Shown here piece after piece: positions 35,940 through 45,560 of a DNA stretch of 64,000 nt. The translations under genes and the position numbers were made by a program. This DNA is from Zobellia alginiliquefaciens (GTDB taxonomy: Bacteria; Bacteroidota; Bacteroidia; Flavobacteriales; Flavobacteriaceae), in NCBI RefSeq assembly GCF_029323795.1, contig NZ_CP119758.1, positions 4,588,001 through 4,652,000 on the forward strand, read 5' to 3'. The notes beneath the pieces are model-generated. The model saw only the letters and a program-made list of their open reading frames with translations. It did no database searches and had not been told where the DNA came from. The stretch's first letter is position 1, and every line of letters begins with the position of its first letter.

Positions 35940-36872
35940 ATGAGTTCCCTTTTGCACATCACTAACGGAGATAGCTTTACGGATAGATTAAAATCACTAA
36001 AAATAAAGGGTGACATTATCACGTGGCGTGAAATGTTATGCGAAGGAAAAACCCTCACTAATGTGGGGAGTGAATCTTTTTGGAAAGCCCGTTTTGAATT
36101 TTTAAATAAAAATTACAAGGTATCAAAATCATGGTTTATTGAAAAAACCTTAAAAGAATACCGATCCCTTTGTAATCATAAACAACAAGATGAGATCGTA
36201 CTCTGGTTTGAGTACGATCTTTTTTGTCAGGTAAATATGATAGCTGTACTAAGTTGGCTAAAAACCAACCGCAAGTATGCACAAGTTTCTTTGGTCTGTA
36301 GCGGTAAGGAAGACAGTACGGATAAAATGTACAGTCTGAACGATCTAAACGATGACCAGCTACAGGAATTATATAAGAATAAAGTAGAGCTGACGCAAGA
36401 TGATATTGAGTATGCGGACTATGTTTGGCAATTGTATTGCAGTGACAACCCAATACGTTTAGAAAATTTATCGGATTTTGGCGAATTCCAGTTTAACTAT
36501 TTAGGAGATGCGGTTCGTACGCATTTACATCGTTTTCCAAGTATTAAGAACGGACTTAATCAAATGGAAAATGACATCTTAAGACTTGCGCTAGACAAAA
36601 AGCCCACCTCAAAAGGAGCGTTTGTTACTGAAATCCTTCAGAATCAAGGTTTATTAGGATTTTCGGATACGCAATACGACCGTGCCTTAGGAAGGCTGAA
36701 ACCTTTGTTTTCTTCTTTTAACCCCGTTAGACTTACTAGAAAAGGAAAAGAGATTTTAGAAAACAAAACAAGCTACTATTCCTGTATTCAAGATAACAAT
36801 GTATACCTAGGTGGTGCTTTAAAGTATAATTTCCTTTATAATACCGAAGCTAACAGAATCCTAAAGCTGTAA
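35940..36872 (+). CDS. DUF1835 domain-containing protein
   Basis: 310 residues. The N-terminal HITNGDSFTDRLKSLKI, ITWREMLCEGK and the middle DEIVLWFEYDLFCQVNMIAVL are the DUF1835 signature. The C-terminal part (ENDILRLALDKKPTSKGAF, RALGRLKPLF) looks like a winged-helix segment (DUF3658-like), as in other members of the family. Function unknown. It lies 4 bp before the nucleoside phosphorylase gene and is thus in the same operon. Confidence 0.85.
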   Translation: MSSLLHITNGDSFTDRLKSLKIKGDIITWREMLCEGKTLTNVGSESFWKARFEFLNKNYKVSKSWFIEKTLKEYRSLCNHKQQDEIVLWFEYDLFCQVNMIAVLSWLKTNRKYAQVSLVCSGKEDSTDKMYSLNDLNDDQLQELYKNKVELTQDDIEYADYVWQLYCSDNPIRLENLSDFGEFQFNYLGDAVRTHLHRFPSIKNGLNQMENDILRLALDKKPTSKGAFVTEILQNQGLLGFSDTQYDRALGRLKPLFSSFNPVRLTRKGKEILENKTSYYSCIQDNNVYLGGALKYNFLYNTEANRILKL

Positions 36873-36876
36873 CTGC

Positions 36877-37749
36877 ATGCAATTAAGCGCCTCTGAGCTT
36901 ATCCTAAATGCCGATAAGAGCATTTATCATTTAAATTTATTACCCGAAGACATTGCGGAAACTATAATTACGGTCGGTGACCCTGATCGTGTAGCTACGG
37001 TTTCCAAGTTCTTTGATTCCATAGAGGTAAAAAAAGGAAAAAGAGAGTTTTATACCCATACGGGAACACTCAATGGGAAACGTATTTCGGTGGTTTCTAC
37101 TGGAATTGGAACGGATAATATCGACATAGTTTTTAACGAACTTGACGCATTGGTCAATATTGATTTTGATACAAGAACGGTAAAACCAAATAAGACCGTA
37201 TTGGACATTGTAAGGATTGGCACATCCGGATCTATTAGGTCAGATATCCCAATCGACTCCTTTTTAATGAGCGAATACGCAATGGGTTTTGATGGCCTTT
37301 TACACTTCTACGATAGTGAGGCCGTCCAAGAATTGGATGTATCTGATGCTTTTGTAAATCATACAAATTGGTCACCTCATAAGTCAGTGCCATATGTGGT
37401 TAAATATGATGAAAGTCTGGGCAAAAAGCTATTTTCAAATCGTATACGATTGGGGGCAACTGTTACCAATATAGGCTTTTACGGACCGCAAAGTAGAGTT
37501 TTAAGGCTTAATCTCAGGGATGCTGATCTTCAAGAGAAATTAGCGTCTTTTGACTATAAAAATGTAAAGGTTACCAACCTAGAAATGGAGACTTCGGGCA
37601 TTTATGGGCTTTCCAAATTGTTAGGTCACCGTGCAGTTTCCATGAACTGTATTTTAGCAAATAGAGCCAACGGAGAGTTTAGTGAAAACCCTACCCAATC
37701 CGTTGAAGAACTGATTCAATATACCTTAGAAAAGCTTACAACTCCATAA
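36877..37749 (+). CDS. Nucleoside phosphorylase (uridine-phosphorylase-like)
   Basis: 290 residues of the PNP/UDP phosphorylase superfamily: IITVGDPDRVATVSKFF binds phosphate, VVSTGIGTDNIDIVFNEL and VRIGTSGSIRSDIPI line the site, and VTNLEMETSGIYGLSKLLGH holds the Met-Glu that contacts the ribose. It should cleave a nucleoside with phosphate, releasing base and ribose 1-phosphate. It most resembles uridine phosphorylase-like proteins, but the base cannot be decided from the sequence. It starts 4 bp after the DUF1835 gene. Confidence 0.9.
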   Translation: MQLSASELILNADKSIYHLNLLPEDIAETIITVGDPDRVATVSKFFDSIEVKKGKREFYTHTGTLNGKRISVVSTGIGTDNIDIVFNELDALVNIDFDTRTVKPNKTVLDIVRIGTSGSIRSDIPIDSFLMSEYAMGFDGLLHFYDSEAVQELDVSDAFVNHTNWSPHKSVPYVVKYDESLGKKLFSNRIRLGATVTNIGFYGPQSRVLRLNLRDADLQEKLASFDYKNVKVTNLEMETSGIYGLSKLLGHRAVSMNCILANRANGEFSENPTQSVEELIQYTLEKLTTP

Positions 37750-37791
37750 ATCAGTTAACACTAATTTTAGGTTCAACTGTGTATGATTGGT

Positions 37792-37799
37792 TATTTTTG
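37792..37799 (+). promoter_or_regulatory. Putative -7 box of ppk1
   Basis: TATTTTTG fits TAnnTTTG only 6 bp before the ATG at 37806. If used, the transcript would be nearly leaderless. Confidence 0.3.
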
Positions 37800-37805
37800 T
37801 AAGCT

Positions 37806-39863
37806 ATGGACAGAAAATTGTATAAACACCGAGATGTAAATTGGTTGTCTTTTAATGAAAGAGTACTATTGGAAGCTGCCAATCCCAGCACTCCTCTTTT
37901 GGAACGGCTAAAATTCTTAGCCATTTTCTCATCAAATCTTGATGAATTCTTTCAAGTGCGTGTTTCACAACTTCGACAATTAAAATCCGTTGACAAATCC
38001 CTTCGAAAGAAACTGGTTTTACGCTCAAACAAAACCTTGAAAAAAATTCTGGGTATTGTAGATGAACAACAACAGCGGTTTGGCAGCATCATGGAAGAAA
38101 TCTTCGATGAACTCGCTAAGGAGCATATTCGCTTTTTGACGGATGAAGGACTAAATCCTGACCAAAAACAGTTTCTAGACACCTTTTTCAAGGGTGTTTC
38201 AGAAAATTGTAATGTATTTAAAGCGGAAGAGAAACCAAAACTGGAGGATGGTGGACTCTATTTTTTCGTAGCTCAGACCAATGGTGAATGTTATTTTGTA
38301 AGTATACCTTCTAATACCCACGAGCGCTTTGTTAAGCTTCCTGGCGACGACCATTCTTTTATGTTTTTGGACGATGTGGTAAAATTGAATCTGGATAAAC
38401 TTTTACCAGTAGGAACAATTGAGGCCAGTTATTCTTTAAAGCTCTCCAGAGACGCTGAACTTTATTTGGAAGATGATTTTGGGGACACGCCGTTAGCGGA
38501 TCAAATTTACGATGCTTTAGATCAGAGAAAATCAGGACAACCCACACGGCTGCTGTACGATGTTAAAATGCCTGAGGCGTTTCTAACAATTATCAGGGAA
38601 GTCTTGGATATCGGCGTAATTGACCTTTTTCCAGGGGGGAGATATCATAACCTTTCGGATTTTTTCAGCTTAAAAAACCCTACGGATAATCCTAATTTAG
38701 TCTATAAGCCACAACAGCCGCTACCGCATCCTGTGTTGTCTCAAACCCAAGATATTTTCTCATCCATAAAAGAGAAAGATCAATTGGTGCATTTTCCGTA
38801 TCAAAGTTTTGATGTGGTGGAACAGTTTATTGCTGCAGCCGCTAAAGATGATCAGGTGCTACATATTAAAATCACCTTATACCGTATCGCAAAATCTTCG
38901 GTGTTAACAGACGCGCTACTTCTGGTGCTTAAAAAGGGAAAAAAAGTAACTATTTTTGTAGAAGCAAAAGCGCGCTTTGACGAAAAGAACAATATTGAAT
39001 GGGGTAAGGTGTTCCAAGATAATGGAGCTCAGGTTTACTTTAGCGTTCCTAATATTAAGGTGCATTCCAAAATTGCCTTAGTGGAACGAATAGAAAACGA
39101 TTCTATTCAAAAATATGCTTACATAGGTACTGGAAACTTTAACGCCACCACTTCAAGAATTTATTGCGACCATGGACTCTTTACAGCTCACAATCAAATA
39201 ACTGACGATTTATATCAGGTTTTTTCAACTTTAAAACGCCGTTTGATTATCCCCAAAGTAAAACGCCTGCTTGTTTCGCCTTTCAATACCAGAAATGTAT
39301 TCTTAAAATCCATTGAAACCGAAATAAAAAATAGTAAAGCTGGCCTTCCTGCAAAGATTACCGCAAAAATGAATAGCCTGGAAGATCAAACCATGATAGA
39401 TGCGCTATATCGTGCTAGTGAAGCAGGTGTACAAGTCCGTCTAATTGTTCGCGGGTTTTGCTGTTTAATTGCTAAACCCATTGAGGAATTGCCGCCGGGC
39501 AGTTCTCCCATTATTATAACTAGTATTGTAGACCGTTATTTAGAGCATGGCCGTATCTATTTGTTTCACGATAATGGAGACGAAAAAATGTATATTGGCT
39601 CTGCGGATTGGATGACACGAAATCTAGACCGAAGGATTGAGGTGCTCACCCCTGTTTTGGATACCGATGTTTTTAGTGAATTAAAAGATATTCTAGAGCT
39701 TCAGTTAAACGATACGGCAAAGGCCCGTGTGCAGGATGCAAAGGATAGCAATACACTGGTGTCACCAGAAGAAGGAAATCCCATCCGTTCTCAATATGCT
39801 ATTTATGAGTATCTGAAGCAAAAACGCAATGCTAATTACAGAGCAGTTTCGGTAGACAAATAG
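37806..39863 (+). CDS. ppk1: Polyphosphate kinase 1
   Basis: 685 residues, the usual PPK1 length. The N-terminal helical domain (RDVNWLSFNERVLLEAA, LKFLAIFSSNLDEFFQVRV) is near-consensus. The two phospholipase-D-like catalytic domains contain NIKVHSKIALVER (the phosphorylated His) and YAYIGTGNFNATTSRIYCDHG, then RLIVRGFCCL and a late MYIGSADWMTRNLDRRIEV. It makes polyphosphate from ATP. The stretch after RGFCCL (IAKPIEELPPGSSPI) differs from the textbook GLRPGVPG-like segment, so this may be a second PPK1 copy. It stands between the phosphorylase and a substrate-binding protein. Confidence 0.95.
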   Translation: MDRKLYKHRDVNWLSFNERVLLEAANPSTPLLERLKFLAIFSSNLDEFFQVRVSQLRQLKSVDKSLRKKLVLRSNKTLKKILGIVDEQQQRFGSIMEEIFDELAKEHIRFLTDEGLNPDQKQFLDTFFKGVSENCNVFKAEEKPKLEDGGLYFFVAQTNGECYFVSIPSNTHERFVKLPGDDHSFMFLDDVVKLNLDKLLPVGTIEASYSLKLSRDAELYLEDDFGDTPLADQIYDALDQRKSGQPTRLLYDVKMPEAFLTIIREVLDIGVIDLFPGGRYHNLSDFFSLKNPTDNPNLVYKPQQPLPHPVLSQTQDIFSSIKEKDQLVHFPYQSFDVVEQFIAAAAKDDQVLHIKITLYRIAKSSVLTDALLLVLKKGKKVTIFVEAKARFDEKNNIEWGKVFQDNGAQVYFSVPNIKVHSKIALVERIENDSIQKYAYIGTGNFNATTSRIYCDHGLFTAHNQITDDLYQVFSTLKRRLIIPKVKRLLVSPFNTRNVFLKSIETEIKNSKAGLPAKITAKMNSLEDQTMIDALYRASEAGVQVRLIVRGFCCLIAKPIEELPPGSSPIIITSIVDRYLEHGRIYLFHDNGDEKMYIGSADWMTRNLDRRIEVLTPVLDTDVFSELKDILELQLNDTAKARVQDAKDSNTLVSPEEGNPIRSQYAIYEYLKQKRNANYRAVSVDK

Positions 39864-39936
39864 AAGGATTGTTTATGATACTTCTCCTCCAATGGATTTT
39901 TCTTAATTTTACAACATTAAGTAGCACAGCATACAT

Positions 39937-40782
39937 ATGAAAAAAGTAAGAATTATAGGCGTTCCAGAACATTTTAACCTTCCGTGGCATATGGCCATAG
40001 AAGAAGGCGCTTTTGAAGAAAGAGGTATTGATTTAGAATGGACGGAGGTTCCGGAAGGGACGGGGAAAATGTGCCAAATGCTTCAGGACAATGAAACAGA
40101 TCTGGCCATAATTCTAACTGAAGGTCTCGTAAAGAGTATAACGGAGGGCAACCCATCTAAAATTGTTCAAGAATATATTTCTACGCCGTTACAATGGGGA
40201 ATACATGTAGGTGCCAAAAGCGAATACCAATCCATAGCCGACCTTAAAGGAACCAAAGCTGCAATTAGCCGGATGGGCAGCGGAAGCCATCTAATGGCTT
40301 TTGTAAACGCGCAAAATGAAGGATGGTCTACAGAAACGCTGCAATTTGAAATCATAAATAATCTTCAGGGAGCAGTTACCGCTTTAACAGAAGGTACAGC
40401 CGATTATTTCATGTGGGAACACTTCACAACAAAACCTTTGGTGGACAAAGTTGTTTTTAGAAGGTTGGGCGACTGCCCTACTCCTTGGCCTTGTTTTGTA
40501 GTTGCAGCTACTCAAAAATTCATTAATGAAGAAGAAAGTATCTTACGACATATTTTAGAGGTCATTAACAACTATACTTCTGAATTTAAACAAATACCAA
40601 GTATAGGTCGCAGTCTAGCCAACAGATACGAACAGCAATTGGAGGATATTCAGGAGTGGTTAAGAATAACGCAATGGAGCCAGAAGCAACTTCCAGAAGC
40701 TACACTAACAAAAGTTCAAGACACCTTAAGGGAATTAAATCTAATTGATAAACCTATTTCCCTATCAAAGATCTTAAATTAA
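39937..40782 (+). CDS. Cytoplasmic periplasmic-binding-protein-like protein (Ca3427-like)
   Basis: 281 residues with no signal peptide. The fold is that of type 2 substrate-binding proteins: IIGVPEHFNLPWHMAIEEG, then EVPEGTGKMCQMLQDNETDL, DLKGTKAAISRMGSGSHLMA and AVTALTEGTADYFMWEHF. It resembles the Ca3427-like group. Absence of a signal peptide and of ABC permease genes suggests a sensor or enzyme-like role in the cytoplasm. The ligand is unknown. Confidence 0.75.
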   Translation: MKKVRIIGVPEHFNLPWHMAIEEGAFEERGIDLEWTEVPEGTGKMCQMLQDNETDLAIILTEGLVKSITEGNPSKIVQEYISTPLQWGIHVGAKSEYQSIADLKGTKAAISRMGSGSHLMAFVNAQNEGWSTETLQFEIINNLQGAVTALTEGTADYFMWEHFTTKPLVDKVVFRRLGDCPTPWPCFVVAATQKFINEEESILRHILEVINNYTSEFKQIPSIGRSLANRYEQQLEDIQEWLRITQWSQKQLPEATLTKVQDTLRELNLIDKPISLSKILN

Positions 40783-40783
40783 C

Positions 40784-41212
40784 TTAAATAACGACTAGAT
40801 TGAAATGACTTTGAATCAAATGCCTAAAAGTATCGTCAGATAAAGGTTTTTGAGAGAAATCATCAATAAACTTATTGCTTTTCGCTCTATCCTTATCCTC
40901 TTGATTATCACTTGTAGTTACTAGAACTATGGTGATTTGATCCTTCAATTCTTTTGGAACAGATTCTTCATATGATTTCATGAACTCCCATCCGTCCATA
41001 ATCGGCATTTTTAAATCAAGCATTACCATGCATGGCAATTCTAATTTTACCTCGCCATCACCCAAAATAAAGTCAAGGCCCTCTTTACCATTTAGCGCTG
41101 TATTAACTTCTAAACCCAAATCTAATTTATTAATAAAAACTGAATGTAAGATGTTGTTTATTTCATCATCATCAATAAGTAATATTGAATTTAATTGCTC
41201 TAAATTTTTCAT
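40784..41212 (-). CDS. Single-domain response regulator
   Basis: 142 residues. LLIDDDEINN (acidic pocket), D66 in MLDLKMPIMDGWEFM, a switch Thr in VLVTTSD and Lys in DFSQKPLSDDTFRHL make a complete receiver. No output domain. The D-D-D-E-I-N-N start is typical of receivers found with hybrid histidine kinases in Flavobacteriaceae. No kinase is nearby. It is convergent with the binding-protein gene, with 1 bp between the stop codons. Confidence 0.9.
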   Translation of the reverse strand: MKNLEQLNSILLIDDDEINNILHSVFINKLDLGLEVNTALNGKEGLDFILGDGEVKLELPCMVMLDLKMPIMDGWEFMKSYEESVPKELKDQITIVLVTTSDNQEDKDRAKSNKFIDDFSQKPLSDDTFRHLIQSHFNLVVI

Positions 41213-41401
41213 GGTTTCTTTGTTGGTTAGTGCTGCGTCTAGTGTTTAGATAAAAAATCTTATTTAAAATTAAATAAATAACCTAAAACGTAAGGTATTT
41301 ATTGTTAATTTGTCAGGTATTTTATCATAATCGCAAAATATTAGCTTAAAAGCTAAAAGAAACCTTTGGTAATATGTTATATCTGCTTAAAAATTATTGA
41401 T

Positions 41402-42067
41402 TCACCAAGTAATTTGCTCTAACCCCTTTCTCTTAAGGATTTCATTAACCTGACTAAAGTGATGATTTTCAAACCAGTAACCACGATTAGCACTTAATGG
41501 AGAAGGATGTCCAGAGGTTAGAATATGATGTTTTTTCCCATCAATAAGCTTTGCTTTCTTTTTTGCAAACCCTCCCCATAGTAAAAAAACAAGGCCTTCT
41601 CTTTCTTCTGATAACTTCCTGATTACGGTATCCGTAAAAATTTCCCATCCTTTTTTCTGGTGGCTTCCTGCTTCGTGTGCACGTACGGTTAATGTAGCGT
41701 TCAAAAGTAAAACACCTTGTTCCGCCCAACGCTCTAGATTTCCGCTTACGGGATAAGGTATTCCTAAGTCGGTTTCAATCTCTTTAAAAATATTTTGCAA
41801 AGAAGGTGGGTGCGGTATACCGTCCTTTACGGAAAAACAGAGTCCGTTTGCCTGATTTGGCCCATGGTAGGGGTCCTGACCAATAATCACCACTTTTGTT
41901 TTATTAAACGGACTATGGTCAAAAGCGGCAAAAATGTCTTTACCCTTGGGGTAGCAAATGTGTTCTTCGTATTCCTTTTTTACAAAATGAGTCAATTCTT
42001 TAAAGTAGGGTTTTTCAAATTCTTCGGAAAGTGGCCCTAACCAACTGTTATGTATTTGTACTGTCAT
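41402..42067 (-). CDS. ung: Uracil-DNA glycosylase
   Basis: 221 residues, family 1 length. VVIIGQDPYHGPNQANGLCF holds the catalytic Asp65 and His68. LLLNATLTVRAHEAGSH and a late HPSPLSANRGYWF supply the minor-groove loop. It removes uracil from DNA as the first step of base excision repair. Single gene. Confidence 0.97.
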   Translation of the reverse strand: MTVQIHNSWLGPLSEEFEKPYFKELTHFVKKEYEEHICYPKGKDIFAAFDHSPFNKTKVVIIGQDPYHGPNQANGLCFSVKDGIPHPPSLQNIFKEIETDLGIPYPVSGNLERWAEQGVLLLNATLTVRAHEAGSHQKKGWEIFTDTVIRKLSEEREGLVFLLWGGFAKKKAKLIDGKKHHILTSGHPSPLSANRGYWFENHHFSQVNEILKRKGLEQITW

Positions 42068-42226
42068 TTATTATTATCATTTTTGTAACGCAAGGGTAAT
42101 TGCCTAAAAACTGGTATTAGTCAAAGAAAAACCTTCTTTAAGGGAACCGGTTCTTGTATCAATTTCAAAATTACCTAAAATATATAGTGCATTGGCTAAG
42201 AAAGGTCTGCTTTAAATATTTACAAA

Positions 42227-42739
42227 ATGAAAAAGTGTGTTTTATCCCTATTGATGGTGTCGTTACTTTTTAGCTGCATTCCTGAAGAAAAAGAAATAAG
42301 CTCTGTAAATCCTGAAAATTGGGCAAAGCGAAAGGTTTCAATTTCGGCCAAAGACTCGCTGGAATACGGCAAGACCTATCTTTCCATATATTCTCAAATT
42401 TATAGTATATCCGAGCACAAGACCCATAATTTAACGGCGATGGCCAGTTTACGGAATACAAGTGATAAAGACACCATCTATTTAACAAAGGCCGAATACT
42501 TTGATACCCATGGAAAATCGGTTAGAACATATTTTGACCACCCCATCTATTTAGCCCCCATGGAAACCACCGAAATTATTATTGATGAAGTTGATATTGA
42601 AGGCGGTACCGGTTCTAATTTTTTAATAGAATGGAAAGTGCCTAAAGGGTGTCCGGAACCTTTATTTGAAGGCGTAATGAATTCCACTATGTCTCAACAA
42701 GGACTGTCGTTTACCACGGTAGGTAGACGTATTGAGTAA
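42227..42739 (+). CDS. DUF3124 lipoprotein
   Basis: 170 residues. Lipobox FSC (Cys17). YGKTYLSIYSQIYSISEHK, LTAMASLRNTSDKDTIYLTK, YFDTHGKSVRTYFDHPIYL and IEGGTGSNFLIEWKVP match DUF3124, a periplasmic or surface beta-sandwich family of unknown function. Monocistronic; the mutS2-like gene downstream has its own promoter. Confidence 0.88.
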   Translation: MKKCVLSLLMVSLLFSCIPEEKEISSVNPENWAKRKVSISAKDSLEYGKTYLSIYSQIYSISEHKTHNLTAMASLRNTSDKDTIYLTKAEYFDTHGKSVRTYFDHPIYLAPMETTEIIIDEVDIEGGTGSNFLIEWKVPKGCPEPLFEGVMNSTMSQQGLSFTTVGRRIE

Positions 42740-42767
42740 TGTTTGTCTTTCTTGGTGTCGCAACCCG

Positions 42768-42798
42768 TTTCACATTTCACTATCAATGCCTACCTTTG
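42768..42798 (+). promoter_or_regulatory. Promoter of the MutS2-like gene
   Basis: TTTC (42768-42771) as -33 element, 19 bp, then TACCTTTG (42791-42798) as -7 element, which fits the Bacteroidetes consensus TTTG-N19-TAnnTTTG with one mismatch. The ATG follows 19 bp later. Confidence 0.6.
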
Positions 42799-42817
42799 CC
42801 GTCGCAATTAAATAAGA

Positions 42818-44992
42818 ATGGCAAATATTCACGCTAAGACCGTACAAGACCTAGAATTCCCTACTGTTTTAGAGCAAGTCTCTGCACGCTGCTCAACGGA
42901 AATGGGGAAAGAAAGCGCATTGGAAATCGTTCCGATATCCGATAAGGAGTCCGTTGTTGAAATTTTAGGGCAAACGGCGGAGTATTTATCCTCTTTTGAG
43001 AATGAAAACCGAATTCCTCCTCATGGTTTTGACACTATAAACAAAGAGCTTCAACTTCTTAGAATAGAAAATACGACTTTAGAAGTCTCTAGTTTTAAAA
43101 AAATCGGGACCATCTGCACAACGGTGGCCTCACATAAAAAATTCCTTAAAAAATTCAAGGAGTATTACCCCCTACTCTTTGAGGTTTCAGCCAGAGTTGA
43201 GCTGAATACGGATATTCCTAAGGAAATTGAGGTAGTCATTGACCGCTTTGGAGAGGTGAAAGACAGGGCATCCAACAAGCTTTTCGACATTCGCCGTCAG
43301 ATGAATCAGGTGAAAGGTAAAATTGGCCAAAGTTTTGCTTCAGCATTAAATACCTATCACGGTTCTGATTATTTAGACGATATACGGGAGTCTGTTGTGG
43401 AAAACCGCAGGGTTTTGGCGGTGAAGGCCATGTACCGACGTAAAGTGAAAGGAACCGTCATGGGCACCTCCAAAACGGGGAGCATCGTTTATATAGAACC
43501 TGAAGCTACTTTAAAATATAGCCGGGAGCTGAATAATCTGGAATATGACGAGAAAGAAGAAATTCAGCGTATACTAAACGAGCTTACGAACCAAATAAGG
43601 CCATTTGCATGGCTATTGGCGGAATATCAGGACTATCTAACACATATTGATATTACTGCCGCAAAAGCTGCATATGCCCGTGATACGAATTCCTTGTTGC
43701 CTAAAATCAATGATGAAAAGCGACTCTATTTACGTGATGCTTTTCACCCTTTACTGTATTTGAGCAATAAATTACAAGGAGCAAAAACGTATCCGCAAAC
43801 CATAGAATTACATGCCGAAAACCGGATAATTGTAATCAGTGGACCAAATGCAGGTGGAAAAAGTATAACTTTAAAGACCATTGGCCTACTTCAAGTAATG
43901 CTTCAATCAGGGCTTCTAATTCCCGTTCATGAAAGGAGTTCTGTTTGTTTGTTTGATAAAATACTTACTGATATTGGGGATAATCAATCCATAGAAAATC
44001 ATCTGAGCACATATAGCTACCGGTTAAAGAACATGAAGAATTTTTTACGGATTTGTGATGACGATACCCTTTTTCTAATTGATGAATTTGGTACCGGTAG
44101 TGACCCGGAATTAGGTGGCGCTCTAGCGGAAGCTTTCTTAGAAGTGTTTTACGAACGTGGTGCGTATGGTGTAATTACAACGCACTATGCCAACTTAAAA
44201 GCATTGGCGGACGAATTGCCACATACCACAAATGCCAACATGGTCTTTAATAGCAAAACGCTAGAACCCACGTTTCAGTTGGTGTTGGGTGAGGCAGGAA
44301 GTTCATTTACTTTTGAAGTTGCCCAGAAGAACGGCATACCGTATAGCTTGATTAACAAAGCAAAGAAGAAGATAGAGCGAGGGAAAGTCCGTTTTGATGC
44401 CACCATAGCCAAATTACAGAAAGAACGCAGTAAAATGGCTAAAACAGGTTCCAGACTTCAAGAAGAAGAGTCTAAAGCACGTGAAGAGGCTTCTCGGTTG
44501 GAAATGCTCAATGCTAAGGTGAAAAGCAAATTGGAGAATTACCAAGAACTATATGACCATGACCAGCGCATGGTGCAACTGGGGAACAAGATAGATAAAG
44601 CGGCAGACCGATATTTCCGCGATAAGAAGAAGCGACCGTTGGTTTCCGAATTACTGCGCATCGTAGAAACCGAAAACAGCAAGCGCAAGAAGAAAACCGC
44701 GAACCAAGCTAAGGCTGAACGGGCCAAAAAAGCAAAAGTGGTTCAAGAAGTTCAGGAAAAGGTGAAGGTTATTCGTGAAAAGAAGATAGTCGAAAAGAAA
44801 AAAGCGGTTATCAAAGAAAAGAACAAGCCACGGCCTATTTTTAAGGTGGGCGATCGCGTGCGTATGCAAGATGGTAAAGCAGTGGGGTCTATAGATACCC
44901 TTGAAAAAAACAAGGCGATTGTAAACTATGGTATTTTTACGACTAATGTAAGCGTAGACCAATTGGAGCTTGTGGAGCGGGTTAAGAAGTGA
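42818..44992 (+). CDS. MutS2-like protein without C-terminal Smr nuclease domain
   Basis: 724 residues. The core and lever region (LEFPTVLEQVSARCSTEMG, YIEPEATLKYSRELNNLEYD) and the ATPase (Walker A SGPNAGGKSITLKTIGLLQ near residue 341, Walker B LFLIDEFGTGSDPELGGAL) are those of MutS2. From about residue 520 a long charged coiled coil leads into a short KOW-like tail (FKVGDRVRMQDGKAVGSI). Canonical MutS2 is about 780 residues and ends in an Smr endonuclease domain. None is present here, so cutting activity must be absent or supplied by a partner. Proposed roles of MutS2 are suppression of recombination and ribosome rescue. Confidence 0.92.
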   Translation: MANIHAKTVQDLEFPTVLEQVSARCSTEMGKESALEIVPISDKESVVEILGQTAEYLSSFENENRIPPHGFDTINKELQLLRIENTTLEVSSFKKIGTICTTVASHKKFLKKFKEYYPLLFEVSARVELNTDIPKEIEVVIDRFGEVKDRASNKLFDIRRQMNQVKGKIGQSFASALNTYHGSDYLDDIRESVVENRRVLAVKAMYRRKVKGTVMGTSKTGSIVYIEPEATLKYSRELNNLEYDEKEEIQRILNELTNQIRPFAWLLAEYQDYLTHIDITAAKAAYARDTNSLLPKINDEKRLYLRDAFHPLLYLSNKLQGAKTYPQTIELHAENRIIVISGPNAGGKSITLKTIGLLQVMLQSGLLIPVHERSSVCLFDKILTDIGDNQSIENHLSTYSYRLKNMKNFLRICDDDTLFLIDEFGTGSDPELGGALAEAFLEVFYERGAYGVITTHYANLKALADELPHTTNANMVFNSKTLEPTFQLVLGEAGSSFTFEVAQKNGIPYSLINKAKKKIERGKVRFDATIAKLQKERSKMAKTGSRLQEEESKAREEASRLEMLNAKVKSKLENYQELYDHDQRMVQLGNKIDKAADRYFRDKKKRPLVSELLRIVETENSKRKKKTANQAKAERAKKAKVVQEVQEKVKVIREKKIVEKKKAVIKEKNKPRPIFKVGDRVRMQDGKAVGSIDTLEKNKAIVNYGIFTTNVSVDQLELVERVKK

Positions 44993-45053
44993 TTATTCAT
45001 TTAATTGTTTGTAAACATTAGGACATCACCTTACACTAGACTAATTTTATGCT

Positions 45054-45461
45054 GTGGAAAATTCAAAACAAATCGTACTTTTTGATGGCGTTTGCAACTT
45101 GTGCAATGGCGCTATTCAGTTTATCATTAAACGTGATACAAATGATATTTTCCGTTTTGCCCCACTGCAAAGTGAATTGGGAAAAAAGCTGATTTCAGAG
45201 CGTAATATTGATTCCGAGACTATTGATTCTATTATTTTAATTGACCCGGGAGTCGCTTTTTATATTAAATCCGATGCCGCATTGGAGATTGGTAAGAATC
45301 TAAAAGGTTACAAGGAAATTTCTTCTGCTTTATCCTGGTTACCTAGTAGTTTACGTAATATCGTATATGATTTTGTAGCGCGAAACCGATACAAATGGTA
45401 CGGCAAAAAGGAACAATGTATGATTCCTACGCCAGAATTACAGAATAAATTTCTTTCCTAG
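45054..45461 (+). CDS. DCC-family thiol-disulfide oxidoreductase
   Basis: 135 residues. VLFDGVCNLCNGAIQFII has the family D-G-V-C-x-x-C (C14, C17). RFAPLQSELG, YIKSDAALEI and the C-terminal VARNRYKWYGKKEQC complete the thioredoxin-like DUF393 fold. Likely a small redox protein; partners unknown. The start is GTG at 45054; the nearby ATG at 45049 is out of frame. Confidence 0.9.
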   Translation: MENSKQIVLFDGVCNLCNGAIQFIIKRDTNDIFRFAPLQSELGKKLISERNIDSETIDSIILIDPGVAFYIKSDAALEIGKNLKGYKEISSALSWLPSSLRNIVYDFVARNRYKWYGKKEQCMIPTPELQNKFLS

Positions 45462-45560
45462 AAAAATTTAGGAACCATCTTTTCTTTACGTTCAATTATT
45501 ATCGTAATAGGGACATAGGTAATCAGAAGTTTGAAGTAATATTACCAAACTTCATTTGCC

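Noticed and set aside
41341-41356. TTAGCTT-AA-AAGCTAA inverted repeat upstream of ung and the response regulator
   Set aside because: Short, AT-rich, no second copy found and no matching regulator nearby.
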